From positions 1 through 11,191 of the forward strand of contig USNR01000038.1 in assembly GCA_900556135.1 (NCBI GenBank): DNA of 11,191 nt. The letters are read 5' to 3'. The translations under genes and the position numbers were made by a program. Source of the DNA: an uncultured Clostridium sp. Lineage in GTDB: Bacteria; Bacillota; Clostridia; TANB77; CAG-508. The notes below the pieces were generated by a model, which had not been told where the DNA came from, did not search any database, and saw nothing but the letters and a program-made list of their open reading frames with translations. This document shows positions 1 to 6,591 of the stretch, piece after piece; within the stretch, counting starts at the first letter, position 1, and each line of letters starts with the position of its first letter.

Positions 1-219
1 AAAAGCATAGCGAAAGCTATGCTTTATTCGTATGTGAACGATGGATTCGAAAAGGAAGTTGCCAAGCTTTGAGCTGGTCTGGGGCCAGCCAAAGTGAAGG
101 TAAAAATAGTCCGGTGGACTATTTTTCTGACGCGGCTTGTCGTGATCCATCCCTGCCCACCAGAAAAAGCATAGCGAAAGCTATGCTTTATTCGTATGTG
201 AACGATGGATTCGAAAAGG
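1..219. repeat. 164-bp structured intergenic repeat, one full unit plus a truncated second unit
   Basis: The 55 bases at 1-55 recur exactly at 165-219, giving a unit of 164 bp that starts at or before the window edge. Each copy opens with a perfect 10-bp hairpin closed by a GAAA tetraloop (2-25 and 166-189). The unique middle of the unit adds a stem CTTTG-A-GCTGG / CCAGC-CAAAG (67-94, one bulged A) and an 11-bp hairpin AAAAATAGTCC-GGT-GGACTATTTTT (102-126). ATCCATC at 145-151 can also pair with GATGGAT at 204-210 around the second tetraloop hairpin. The block is clearly GC-richer than the flanking DNA. The weak reading frames through it lack ribosome binding sites, so I read it as non-coding repeat DNA or a structured RNA, not a gene. 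It may continue to the left as an array. Confidence 0.8.
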
Positions 220-256
220 CAAAAATAGTAATTCATAAAAATTCCATATAAAACTC

Positions 257-285
257 TTGAAAAAGATAAAAAAAACATATATAAT
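257..285 (+). promoter_or_regulatory. hpf promoter (sigma-A type)
   Basis: TTGAAA at 257-262 and TATAAT at 280-285 are separated by 17 bp. Transcription would start near 292, leaving a leader of about 45 nt. The -10 box abuts the ATG at 286, so that upstream ATG cannot be the start of hpf. Confidence 0.75.
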
Positions 286-336
286 GTGAATGCAATAAAT
301 AAAATACAATTGATAAATTTGAAAGGAGCGATTGTT

Positions 337-870
337 ATGAACACAAAAATAACAGGAAGGGATTTAAAAGCAACTGAATCAATAAAAGAATACATTGATA
401 CTAAAGCTGAAAGATTACAAAAATATTTTGATACAGATGAAATAGATTTGTTTGTAACTATTAAAAAAGAAGGAGAAGATCAAGTAGCAGAAATGCAAGT
501 TTCTGTATTAGGAGAAACTTTAAGAGCAGTTACAGCTCATAAAGATTTATATGCTTCTATAGATAAAGATATAGACATATTAGAAGGTCAAATCAGAAAA
601 ATAAAAACTAAAAATGATAAACAAAATATGACAGATTCTATAAGATTAAAAGAAGAAATGAGAAGCGAAGAACACGAAATTTCTAATGAAATAATAAAAA
701 CAATTTATTATTCAATAAAACCAATGGGACCAGAAGATGCTAAGCTTATTTTAGAAGGAAAACCTCAAGATAAATTCTTAACATTTATCAACATTGAAAG
801 CGGAAAAGTAAATGTTCTTTACAGATTAAAGGATAGTAAAAATTTTGGTATAATAGAACCAGAAGCATAA
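337..870 (+). CDS. hpf: Long-form ribosome hibernation promoting factor
   Basis: This 177-aa protein matches the long HPF (YvyD-like) family, which binds the 30S decoding region and dimerises 70S ribosomes into inactive 100S particles in stationary phase or stress. Residues 1-95 form the HPF/RaiA-type domain (MNTKITGRDLKATESIKEYI onward, with TAHKDLYASID near 66-76). A charged linker runs from about 92 to 118. The C-terminal dimerisation domain shows YYSIKPMGPEDA (124-135), SGKVNVLYRLKD (155-166) and a final GIIEP. The ATG at 337 is chosen because GAAAGGAG (321-328) lies just upstream; an in-frame ATG at 286 overlaps the -10 box. The gene stands alone between its own promoter and terminator. 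The middle charged linker is weakly conserved in the family; nothing essential appears missing. Confidence 0.93.
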   Translation: MNTKITGRDLKATESIKEYIDTKAERLQKYFDTDEIDLFVTIKKEGEDQVAEMQVSVLGETLRAVTAHKDLYASIDKDIDILEGQIRKIKTKNDKQNMTDSIRLKEEMRSEEHEISNEIIKTIYYSIKPMGPEDAKLILEGKPQDKFLTFINIESGKVNVLYRLKDSKNFGIIEPEA

Positions 871-890
871 TTTTAATAATGTTAATTTAA

Positions 891-925
891 AAAATAGAAG
901 GAAAATAAAAATTCCTTCTATTTTT
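891..925 (+). terminator. Rho-independent terminator of hpf
   Basis: A perfect 13-bp stem AAAATAGAAGGAA (891-903) / TTCCTTCTATTTT (912-924) with an 8-nt loop ends in a T run. It lies 20 nt after the hpf stop. Confidence 0.88.
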
Positions 926-1183
926 GTGTTCTTTTTCATATAATATTTTGCACAGAAAATTTATCTCATAAATTTTCGAAAGAGAACAAATTTACTGAAA
1001 TTTTCAATTTGATAGAGAAGAATAAACAGTAGAGTAAAGACTGAAAATTAAAAAATTTCAGATTTGTTCTAAAGAGTCAAAAAAGGTAAAATAAAGACTG
1101 AAACATGAGAATATTTAGATTCATCCAAAGAAAATGTAGAAATGTGTAGTACGAATATAAAAAAATTAGAGAGTAATTATTGA
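926..1183 (+). other. Gene-less spacer with a 57-bp-period relict and an imperfect inverted repeat
   Basis: No intact gene is seen here. Two imperfect copies of a roughly 48-base segment (1029-1076 and 1086-1133, about two thirds identical by eye) are offset by exactly 57 bp, that is 19 codons. In the frame containing GTA AAG ACT at 1034-1042 they read KTEN-stop-KISDLF-stop and KTET-stop-EYLDSSKENVE, and the frame then runs open to a stop at 1181-1183. This looks like decayed repetitive coding sequence, although AT-rich DNA can give such similarity by chance. An inverted repeat also pairs 983-1004 with 1052-1070 (19 bp with a 3-nt bulge), so a structured transcript is an alternative reading. 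Confidence 0.35.
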
Positions 1184-1207
1184 CTATATAATTTAAGCAT
1201 GTATAAT
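1180..1207 (+). promoter_or_regulatory. Promoter of the sortase-adhesin operon
   Basis: TTGACT (1180-1185) and TATAAT (1202-1207) are spaced by 16 bp. The leader to the GTG start would be about 100 nt. It contains a hairpin TGTTAC-ATTTCA-GTAACA (1228-1245) that belongs to no riboswitch class I recognise. Confidence 0.7.
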
Positions 1208-1227
1208 AAAAATATAGTTTATATCAA

Positions 1228-1245
1228 TGTTACATTTCAGTAACA
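1228..1245 (+). promoter_or_regulatory. Leader hairpin of the sortase operon
   Basis: A 6-bp stem TGTTAC/GTAACA with a 6-nt loop lies about 15 nt into the predicted transcript. It has no T run, so it is not a terminator. It could be a protein-binding or mRNA-stabilising element; its function is unknown. Confidence 0.3.
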
Positions 1246-1313
1246 GGAACGTCCATAAAGGATTGCATTCTTAAAAAATCCCAATTATAAAAATTAAAAA
1301 GAAAGGAGTAAAT

Positions 1314-1847
1314 GTGAAAAAAAAGAAAATCATAATTTGCATGGTAGTTGTAGCAATAGCTATTGCTGTTTTAGTGTATATTTTTACATTAAAAAAAGGT
1401 AAGACAGAGATAGAAAATTCAATTAATGAAATTACTATGCAAGAAGTACAGCCTATAACAGAAGAAAATCAAGTATTAGGAACATTAAAAATAGAAAAAA
1501 TAGGATTAGAGGCACCTGTAAGAGAAGGGAGCTGTAGCGAAGTTTTAAAAGAATACATAGGGCATATTGAAGAAAGTTCAATGTTTGATGGAAATGTTGG
1601 ACTGGCAGCTCATAACAGAGGAAATGAGTTTTCATATTTTTCAAGATTAAAAGAGTTAGTAGAAGGAGATACAGTTGAATATATAACCAATTATGGGACT
1701 AGAACATATAAGGTAAATACTATTAAAGTAATTTTAGAAACAGATTGGACAATTTTAGCTAATAGTAATGAAAATAAATTAACTATGATAACATGTATCA
1801 GCAATAGACCAACTCAAAGACTTTGTGTACAAGCTGTAGAAATTTAA
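1314..1847 (+). CDS. Small class D-like sortase
   Basis: This 177-aa membrane-anchored cysteine transpeptidase would cleave a sorting motif in secreted proteins and attach them to the cell surface. A lysine-rich start is followed by one transmembrane segment (about residues 5-26) and an extracellular linker. The sortase barrel begins at LGTLKIEKIGLEAPVREG (55-72). The catalytic triad is visible: His100 in AAHNRG, Cys161 in TMITCIS and Arg169 in QRLCVQA. The fold pattern and small size suggest class D, but subclass assignment by eye is uncertain. The start is GTG with GAAAGGAG at 1301-1308; an overlapping ATG at 1312 runs straight into TGA. The next gene, a surface protein ending in LPRTGF, begins 19 bp after the stop and is the obvious substrate. 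Confidence 0.9.
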   Translation: MKKKKIIICMVVVAIAIAVLVYIFTLKKGKTEIENSINEITMQEVQPITEENQVLGTLKIEKIGLEAPVREGSCSEVLKEYIGHIEESSMFDGNVGLAAHNRGNEFSYFSRLKELVEGDTVEYITNYGTRTYKVNTIKVILETDWTILANSNENKLTMITCISNRPTQRLCVQAVEI

Positions 1848-1866
1848 ATATAGAAAGGAAGATTTA

Positions 1867-4497
1867 ATGAAAAAGATTTTAAGAGTAACTATTTTATTGA
1901 TGTTAATTATACTAATGATGATGAAAAATATTGCAGTTATAGCAAGTGTTATAGATATAGGAGAAAGCTCGATTATAAAGAGAGGTGATTTAGGATTTTA
2001 TACATTACAGTATTGGAGTGAAGCAAGACAAAAATGGATGTATATAACATATTCAAAAACATATTATATAGACAAGCAAGGAAAGCAAAGAATTGCTTAT
2101 TGTACTGATCCGGATTTAGATGGAGTAGGATGGCTTCCAGGGGAAGTTGAAGAGTATGAGGTGGATGTAACAAAGAAGATAAATGATCTTAAATTATGGA
2201 GGGTATATAAAAATGGTTATCCGTTTGTTACTCCACAAGAGCTAGGAGTTGAAACAGAAGATGATGCCTATTTAGCAACGAAACAAGCCGCATACTTTAT
2301 TATAAGAGGAAAATCTGCTTCGCAAGTTTATCAGTATTTTAGAGCTGGGCAGGATGAGATAAATGGACAAAATCTGGAAGAAACAACAAGAAGAGGAGAA
2401 AAGGTTGTATCTGCAATACAAAAATTGGTTCAAACTGCAAATAATGGCAACGAGCAAATGCCAAAACAAGACATTACAAAGATTGGAAATTTCAAACAAG
2501 ATAATAAGCAAAAGTATTTTTCACAAGAATATACAATTAAAGATACAGGAGGAAAATCAATATATACGATAAAAGGTTTAGATAATGCACCTGAGGGAAC
2601 CTTTATTGCAGATATGAATGGAAATGCAATTACGAGCATACAAGAAGGGCAAAGTTTTAAAGTAATGGTTGAAAAGGAAAAAATAAAACAGAATTATAAC
2701 ATAAAGATTAACTACAGTGTAGATATTCAAGATTTCCCTGTTTATTATGCAAAGGCTAAAAATACAAGTATGCAAAACTATGTTGTAGTCGCTGAAAAAA
2801 ATGAAAAAGTTGATGGATATTTTGGTTGTACAGTGATTGCCAATAAGTCAGATGTAAAAATATCAAAAATAGATGAGGAGTCAAAAGAACCAATAAGCGA
2901 AGTAAAATTTAATATAAAATATAAAAATGGGGATAATATAGGAGATTTTGTAACAAATGAAAATGGAGTCATAGAGATTAAAAATATAAAGCAAGGAGTA
3001 CTAATATTAAATGAAATTTCAACAGCAAATAATTATGAACTAAAGGAGGAGTCAATTGAGCTACAAGTTGAATATGGAAATTCGTATAGCATAGAAGTAA
3101 CTAATAGGCACAAAAAAGGTAGTTTAGAAATTTTAAAAATTGATAGTGAAGAAAAGTCTAAGGCTTTAAGTGGAACAGAGTTTGATTTGGTAAATTCTAA
3201 AGGAGAGGTTTGCAAACATATTATAACAGATGAAGAGGGACGAGCATATGTTGATGATTTAAATATAGGAGAATACACGTTAATTGAAACCAAATCAACT
3301 GAAGGATATAGGCTAGGAGAAGAAAGAAAAATTCAAATATTATGGAAAGAGAAAGTAAGTGTTGTTATAGAAAATGAGAAACAAAAAGGTAATATAAAAA
3401 TTATAAAAATAGATAAAGATGATGAAAAGTTAAGGATTCCCAGTGTTGAATTTGAAGTCTTAGATTCTAATATGAACAAAGTGGCCAATATAGTTTCTAA
3501 TGAATATGGAGAAGCTGAAATGTTAAATCTACCAGTTGGAAAATATTATATAAGAGAAGTAAAAGCAAATGAGAATTATGTGATTAATTCTGAAGTTGTG
3601 GAAGTAAATGTTAAAGATAAAGAAACTGCTGAAACTATAATAGAAAATGAAAAAATAAAAGGAAAAATCAAAGTATTAAAGACCAGTGAAGATTATAATA
3701 AAATAACGCAAGAAGAAGAGGGAGCGCCAATTGAAGGAGTGATTTTTGGAGTATATGATGAAAACAAGAATTTAATACAAGAAATAACAACAGATGAAAA
3801 GGGAGAAGCAATCTCGAAAAAGCTGGAAAAAGGAACTTATTATATTAAAGAAATAGAAGCAAATGAATGGTATATAATAGATGAGAATTATTATAAAGTT
3901 GAGATAAATAAAAATGAAGAAATATCAACTGTAGAAGTAAAAAATAAGTCAAAAGATCCAGAGATATATATAGAAAAAAATGGACCAGATATTGCAAAAG
4001 CTAATCAGGAAATAAAGTATGAATTTGCTATAAGAAATACTGGCAATGTTGATCTTAGTAATTTTACATGGTATGATTTTTTGCCATATGAAAAAGCTAA
4101 AGTAACGAAAATTTCAACGGGTACATATAATCAAGACATAAATTACAACATTTATTATAAAACAAATAAAAAGCAAGGTTTTATGATATTGGAGAAGGAT
4201 TTAAATAGCAAAGAAAATCACTATATAGATTTATCTAAAGTATATTTGGAAAATGAAGAAAAGATAACTCAGATTAAAGTAGAGTTTGGAAATGTAAAAA
4301 TAGGTTTTTCACAAAATGAGAAGCCATGTATATATATGAAAATAAATGACAATTTACTAGACGGAGAATGTATGCTAAATGAAACAATTTTAGAAGCAAA
4401 CTATAATGAATATAAAATTTGTGATGAAGATAAAAAAACGACCATAATTCAGCATGAGAAAAAGCAAATAAAAAAATTGCCAAGAACGGGATTTTAA
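1867..4497 (+). CDS. Secreted thioester/Cna-B (SpaA-like) adhesin ending in LPRTGF
   Basis: This 876-aa surface protein starts with a signal peptide (about 1-27). A thioester domain follows (about 40-200): Cys79 in AYCTD and Gln140 in TKQAAYF fit the Cys-Gln pair that forms a reactive internal thioester able to bond host or matrix amines. A beta-rich connecting domain spans about 205-325. Four Cna-B/SpaA repeats come next (about 328-414, 418-504, 508-595, 599-694), each with a candidate isopeptide Lys-Glu-Asn set: K334/E383/N413, K424/E474/N503, K514/E564/N594, K605/E662/N693. A DUF11-like domain (about 697-860) leads to the final residues KKLPRTGF. The LPxTG-type motif is the very C-terminus: no hydrophobic helix or basic tail follows, and none appears in the other frames downstream. 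RBS AGAAAGGAAG precedes the ATG. The upstream sortase is the likely partner. The binding target is unknown. Confidence 0.88.
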   Translation: MKKILRVTILLMLIILMMMKNIAVIASVIDIGESSIIKRGDLGFYTLQYWSEARQKWMYITYSKTYYIDKQGKQRIAYCTDPDLDGVGWLPGEVEEYEVDVTKKINDLKLWRVYKNGYPFVTPQELGVETEDDAYLATKQAAYFIIRGKSASQVYQYFRAGQDEINGQNLEETTRRGEKVVSAIQKLVQTANNGNEQMPKQDITKIGNFKQDNKQKYFSQEYTIKDTGGKSIYTIKGLDNAPEGTFIADMNGNAITSIQEGQSFKVMVEKEKIKQNYNIKINYSVDIQDFPVYYAKAKNTSMQNYVVVAEKNEKVDGYFGCTVIANKSDVKISKIDEESKEPISEVKFNIKYKNGDNIGDFVTNENGVIEIKNIKQGVLILNEISTANNYELKEESIELQVEYGNSYSIEVTNRHKKGSLEILKIDSEEKSKALSGTEFDLVNSKGEVCKHIITDEEGRAYVDDLNIGEYTLIETKSTEGYRLGEERKIQILWKEKVSVVIENEKQKGNIKIIKIDKDDEKLRIPSVEFEVLDSNMNKVANIVSNEYGEAEMLNLPVGKYYIREVKANENYVINSEVVEVNVKDKETAETIIENEKIKGKIKVLKTSEDYNKITQEEEGAPIEGVIFGVYDENKNLIQEITTDEKGEAISKKLEKGTYYIKEIEANEWYIIDENYYKVEINKNEEISTVEVKNKSKDPEIYIEKNGPDIAKANQEIKYEFAIRNTGNVDLSNFTWYDFLPYEKAKVTKISTGTYNQDINYNIYYKTNKKQGFMILEKDLNSKENHYIDLSKVYLENEEKITQIKVEFGNVKIGFSQNEKPCIYMKINDNLLDGECMLNETILEANYNEYKICDEDKKTTIIQHEKKQIKKLPRTGF

Positions 4498-4531
4498 TGA
4501 AAGAACAATCCATAGGAACGGTTTTTTATGA

Positions 4532-4561
4532 ATAAAAAGAAAACTCTCACATAAGTGAGAG
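4532..4561 (-). terminator. Terminator of the 66-aa minus-strand gene, possibly bidirectional
   Basis: A perfect 7-bp stem CTCTCAC (4544-4550) / GTGAGAG (4555-4561) with a 4-nt loop is followed on the minus strand by TTTTCTTTTTATT. On the plus strand the hairpin is followed only at a distance by a T run (4573-4578), so service to the adhesin operon is possible but weaker. Confidence 0.75.
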
Positions 4562-4588
4562 AAAGATGTATCTTTTTTACGCTTTTGC

Positions 4589-4789
4589 CTACTCCAGAGT
4601 AACCCAGCAAATTATTTGTCCGCGGGATATCAGATGAAAATGAGTAGCTCCTCCAAGCGACTTAACATCGTCAGGAATTGCAAACGTAACATCTGCCCTG
4701 GCATGGATCTTGTAACCAAGACCTTCTTGGTATGATAGCATGCTTCCAGGATTGTACTTGATAATAAGACACAAAGCTTCATAATCCAT
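4589..4789 (-). CDS. Isolated 66-aa protein of unknown family, compositionally foreign
   Basis: I do not recognise this protein. It has no signal peptide or membrane helix and looks like a compact cytosolic domain, with stretches such as SYQEGLGYKIHARADVTFAI and GGATHFHLISRGQIICWV that suggest alternating beta strands. It has three histidines and two cysteines but no evident metal motif. Support for it being a real gene is strong. GGAGGT sits 6 nt before the ATG, a near-consensus promoter lies about 85 bp upstream (4873-4901), and a terminator hairpin with a T tract follows 27 bp after the stop. By hand count the coding region is about 42% GC, far above its A/T-rich neighbours, which suggests recent acquisition. 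It is transcribed convergently to the adhesin operon and divergently from enolase, so it forms its own unit. Confidence 0.8.
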   Translation of the reverse strand: MDYEALCLIIKYNPGSMLSYQEGLGYKIHARADVTFAIPDDVKSLGGATHFHLISRGQIICWVTLE

Positions 4790-4872
4790 AAGATTACCTC
4801 CATGCGTAATAACGCGTTCTAAGTTGTTTATTTCTTACTAATGAAATGGAGAAAAAATATTCATCATTTACG

Positions 4873-4901
4873 ATTATATCATATTTACATAAAAAAGTCA
4901 A
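4873..4901 (-). promoter_or_regulatory. Promoter of the 66-aa minus-strand gene
   Basis: On the minus strand TTGACT (4901-4896), a 17-bp spacer and TATAAT (4878-4873) make a near-perfect sigma-A promoter. The leader of about 75 nt contains ATTAC-GCATGGAG-GTAAT, a short hairpin that would place part of the Shine-Dalgarno sequence in its loop. Confidence 0.78.
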
Positions 4902-4929
4902 TTTGAACACTAATTAAAACAAAAAAAGA

Positions 4930-4958
4930 TTGAAATATATTGATGCTTGTAATATAAT
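4930..4958 (+). promoter_or_regulatory. eno promoter (sigma-A type)
   Basis: TTGAAA (4930-4935), a 17-bp spacer and TATAAT (4953-4958). The predicted leader is about 75 nt and ends with AAGGAGG at 5026-5032, 7 nt before the ATG. Confidence 0.75.
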
Positions 4959-5039
4959 TACAATGTAATACTAATAATAATTAGTAGAAGCTATAGGAAT
5001 AGGCTATAATATTGTCAAATACAAAAAGGAGGAATTTTA

Positions 5040-6347
5040 ATGAAAGATTATTTAGAGATTGAAAGTGTAAAAGCTTTAGAGGTTTTAGATTCAAGAGGCA
5101 ATCCAACAGTACAGGTAGAAGTACAAACAGTAGATGGTAGCTATGGTGTTGCTTTAGTGCCTTCTGGAGCATCTACAGGAAGTTTTGAGGCAGTAGAGTT
5201 AAGAGATGGAGATACATCAAGATACATGGGTAAAGGAGTTTTAAAAGCAGTTTCAAATGTAAATGATATAATAGCTCCAGAAATTGAAGGTTTGAATGTA
5301 TATGAACAAACTAAAATAGATAAGAAACTTATAGAATTAGACGGAACAGAAAATAAAGCTAAATTAGGAGCAAATGCAATTTTAGGTGTATCTTTAGCAG
5401 TAGCCAAAGCAGCAGCAGCTTCTTTGGGAATGGAATTATATCAATATATTGGAGGAACAAATGCCAAAACATTACCAACTCCAATGATGAATATAATGAA
5501 TGGTGGAAAACATGCTGATTCAACATTAAGTGTACAAGAATTTATGATAATGCCAGTTGGAGCAAAAACTTTTACAGAAGCATTAAGAATGTGCTGTGAA
5601 ATATATCACAATTTAAAGAAAGTATTAAAAGATAGAGGATTATCAACAGGTGTTGGAGATGAAGGTGGATTTGCTCCAAATGTAAAAGATGAAGATGAAG
5701 CATTAGCTTTAATAGTTGAAGCAATAGAGAAAGCTGGTTACAAACCAGGAGAAGAAGTTGCTCTTGCTCTTGATGTGGCAGCTACTGAAATGTATGATGA
5801 AGCAAAGAAGATTGGCAAAGAGGGACAATATCATTTCTGGAAAATTGGTGTTACAAAAACATGTGATGAAATGATAGATTTTATGGAAGATTTAGTTAAT
5901 AGATATCCTATAATTTCAATAGAAGACGGACTAGCAGAAGAAGACTGGGATGGATGGAAAAAGCTTACAGATAGATTAGGAAAAAGGATTCAATTAGTTG
6001 GAGATGACTTATTTGTAACAAATATAAATAGATTACAAAAAGGAATTGATTTAGGTGTTACAAATTCAATATTAATAAAATTAAATCAAATTGGAACATT
6101 AACAGAAACATTAGATGCTATAGAATTAGCTAAGAAGAATGGATATACAGCAGTTGTATCACATAGAAGCGGAGAAACAGAAGATACAACTCTTGCTGAT
6201 GTTGCAGTTGCTACAAATGCAGGTCAAATAAAAACTGGTGCTCCATGTAGAACAGATAGAGTTGCAAAATATAACAGACTATTAAATATTGAAAATCAAT
6301 TAGAAGATGTGGCTGTTTATTTAGGTGGAAAATCAGTAATAAAATAA
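5040..6347 (+). CDS. eno: Enolase (phosphopyruvate hydratase)
   Basis: Enolase interconverts 2-phosphoglycerate and phosphoenolpyruvate in cytosolic glycolysis and gluconeogenesis. The 435-aa length is normal for bacterial enolases. Visible family signatures are the N-terminal LDSRGNPTVQVEV (16-28), the mobile SGASTG loop (42-47), GDEGGFAP with proton-shuttling Glu208 (206-213), metal ligands Asp245, Glu295 in SIEDGLAEEDW and an aspartate of GDDLFVTN (321-328), catalytic Lys347 in LIKLNQIGT, and SHRSGETEDTTLADVAVATN (374-393). All expected active-site residues appear present. AAGGAGG precedes the ATG at good spacing. It is monocistronic here, not clustered with other glycolytic genes, and divergent from the 66-aa gene. 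Confidence 0.98.
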   Translation: MKDYLEIESVKALEVLDSRGNPTVQVEVQTVDGSYGVALVPSGASTGSFEAVELRDGDTSRYMGKGVLKAVSNVNDIIAPEIEGLNVYEQTKIDKKLIELDGTENKAKLGANAILGVSLAVAKAAAASLGMELYQYIGGTNAKTLPTPMMNIMNGGKHADSTLSVQEFMIMPVGAKTFTEALRMCCEIYHNLKKVLKDRGLSTGVGDEGGFAPNVKDEDEALALIVEAIEKAGYKPGEEVALALDVAATEMYDEAKKIGKEGQYHFWKIGVTKTCDEMIDFMEDLVNRYPIISIEDGLAEEDWDGWKKLTDRLGKRIQLVGDDLFVTNINRLQKGIDLGVTNSILIKLNQIGTLTETLDAIELAKKNGYTAVVSHRSGETEDTTLADVAVATNAGQIKTGAPCRTDRVAKYNRLLNIENQLEDVAVYLGGKSVIK

Positions 6348-6387
6348 AAATATAATTTGGCAAAGCTAAAAGAATTATGATATTTAT

Positions 6388-6437
6388 AGCTACAGAATGA
6401 CCATAATAATTGCGATTATTATAGTTGTTCTGTAGCT
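6388..6437 (+). terminator. Long hairpin behind eno, lacking a T tract
   Basis: AGCTACAGAA (6388-6397) pairs perfectly with TTCTGTAGCT (6428-6437), and ATAATAAT (6403-6410) with ATTATTAT (6415-6422) around a TGCG loop. The five bases between the two helices are mostly pairable with wobbles, giving a nearly continuous 23-bp hairpin. It is followed by TCGTCATT, not by Ts, so it is not a textbook intrinsic terminator. It may protect the eno mRNA 3' end or be a small palindromic repeat element. Confidence 0.45.
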
Positions 6438-6514
6438 TCGTCATTTAATAGAAAGGATAGAATAGAACAAGAAAAAAGTTGCAAAAAAATGTTTGTAATT
6501 TTTTAAAAAAACTA

Positions 6515-6543
6515 TTGACAGATTAAAATAAAAAATGTAAAAT
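6515..6543 (+). promoter_or_regulatory. Promoter of the YgjP-like pseudoprotease gene
   Basis: A perfect TTGACA -35 box (6515-6520), a 17-bp spacer and TAAAAT (6538-6543). The predicted leader is about 42 nt. Confidence 0.72.
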
Positions 6544-6591
6544 ATATGCATAAAGCGAACAGAAGTTTATAAATAATAGGAGGAGATTTTT

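Noticed and set aside
1..219. CRISPR array
   Set aside because: The repeat is 55 bp with a 109-bp interval and only two copies, and there are no cas genes.
69..251. 60-codon plus-strand open frame inside the repeat
   Set aside because: TTG start without an RBS; it lies over the repeated hairpins and reads straight across the copy junction.
286..336. Upstream in-frame ATG as start of hpf
   Set aside because: It abuts the -10 box, so it would not be within the transcript; the ATG at 337 has a proper RBS and matches the family N-terminus.
24..395. 123-codon minus-strand open frame across the repeat and the hpf start
   Set aside because: It has no RBS, runs through hairpin repeats and the hpf promoter and start, and is explained by repeat composition.
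1214..1313. Riboswitch (c-di-GMP or T-box) in the sortase leader
   Set aside because: Only a single 6-bp hairpin is evident and no conserved core of a known class is recognisable.
4498..4548. Frameshift hiding a membrane tail of the adhesin
   Set aside because: Reading the alternative frames after the LPRTG codons gives a short polar peptide ending in a stop, not a hydrophobic helix with basic end.
5141..5407. 88-codon antisense frame within eno
   Set aside because: No RBS or promoter; a shadow of the conserved enolase codons.
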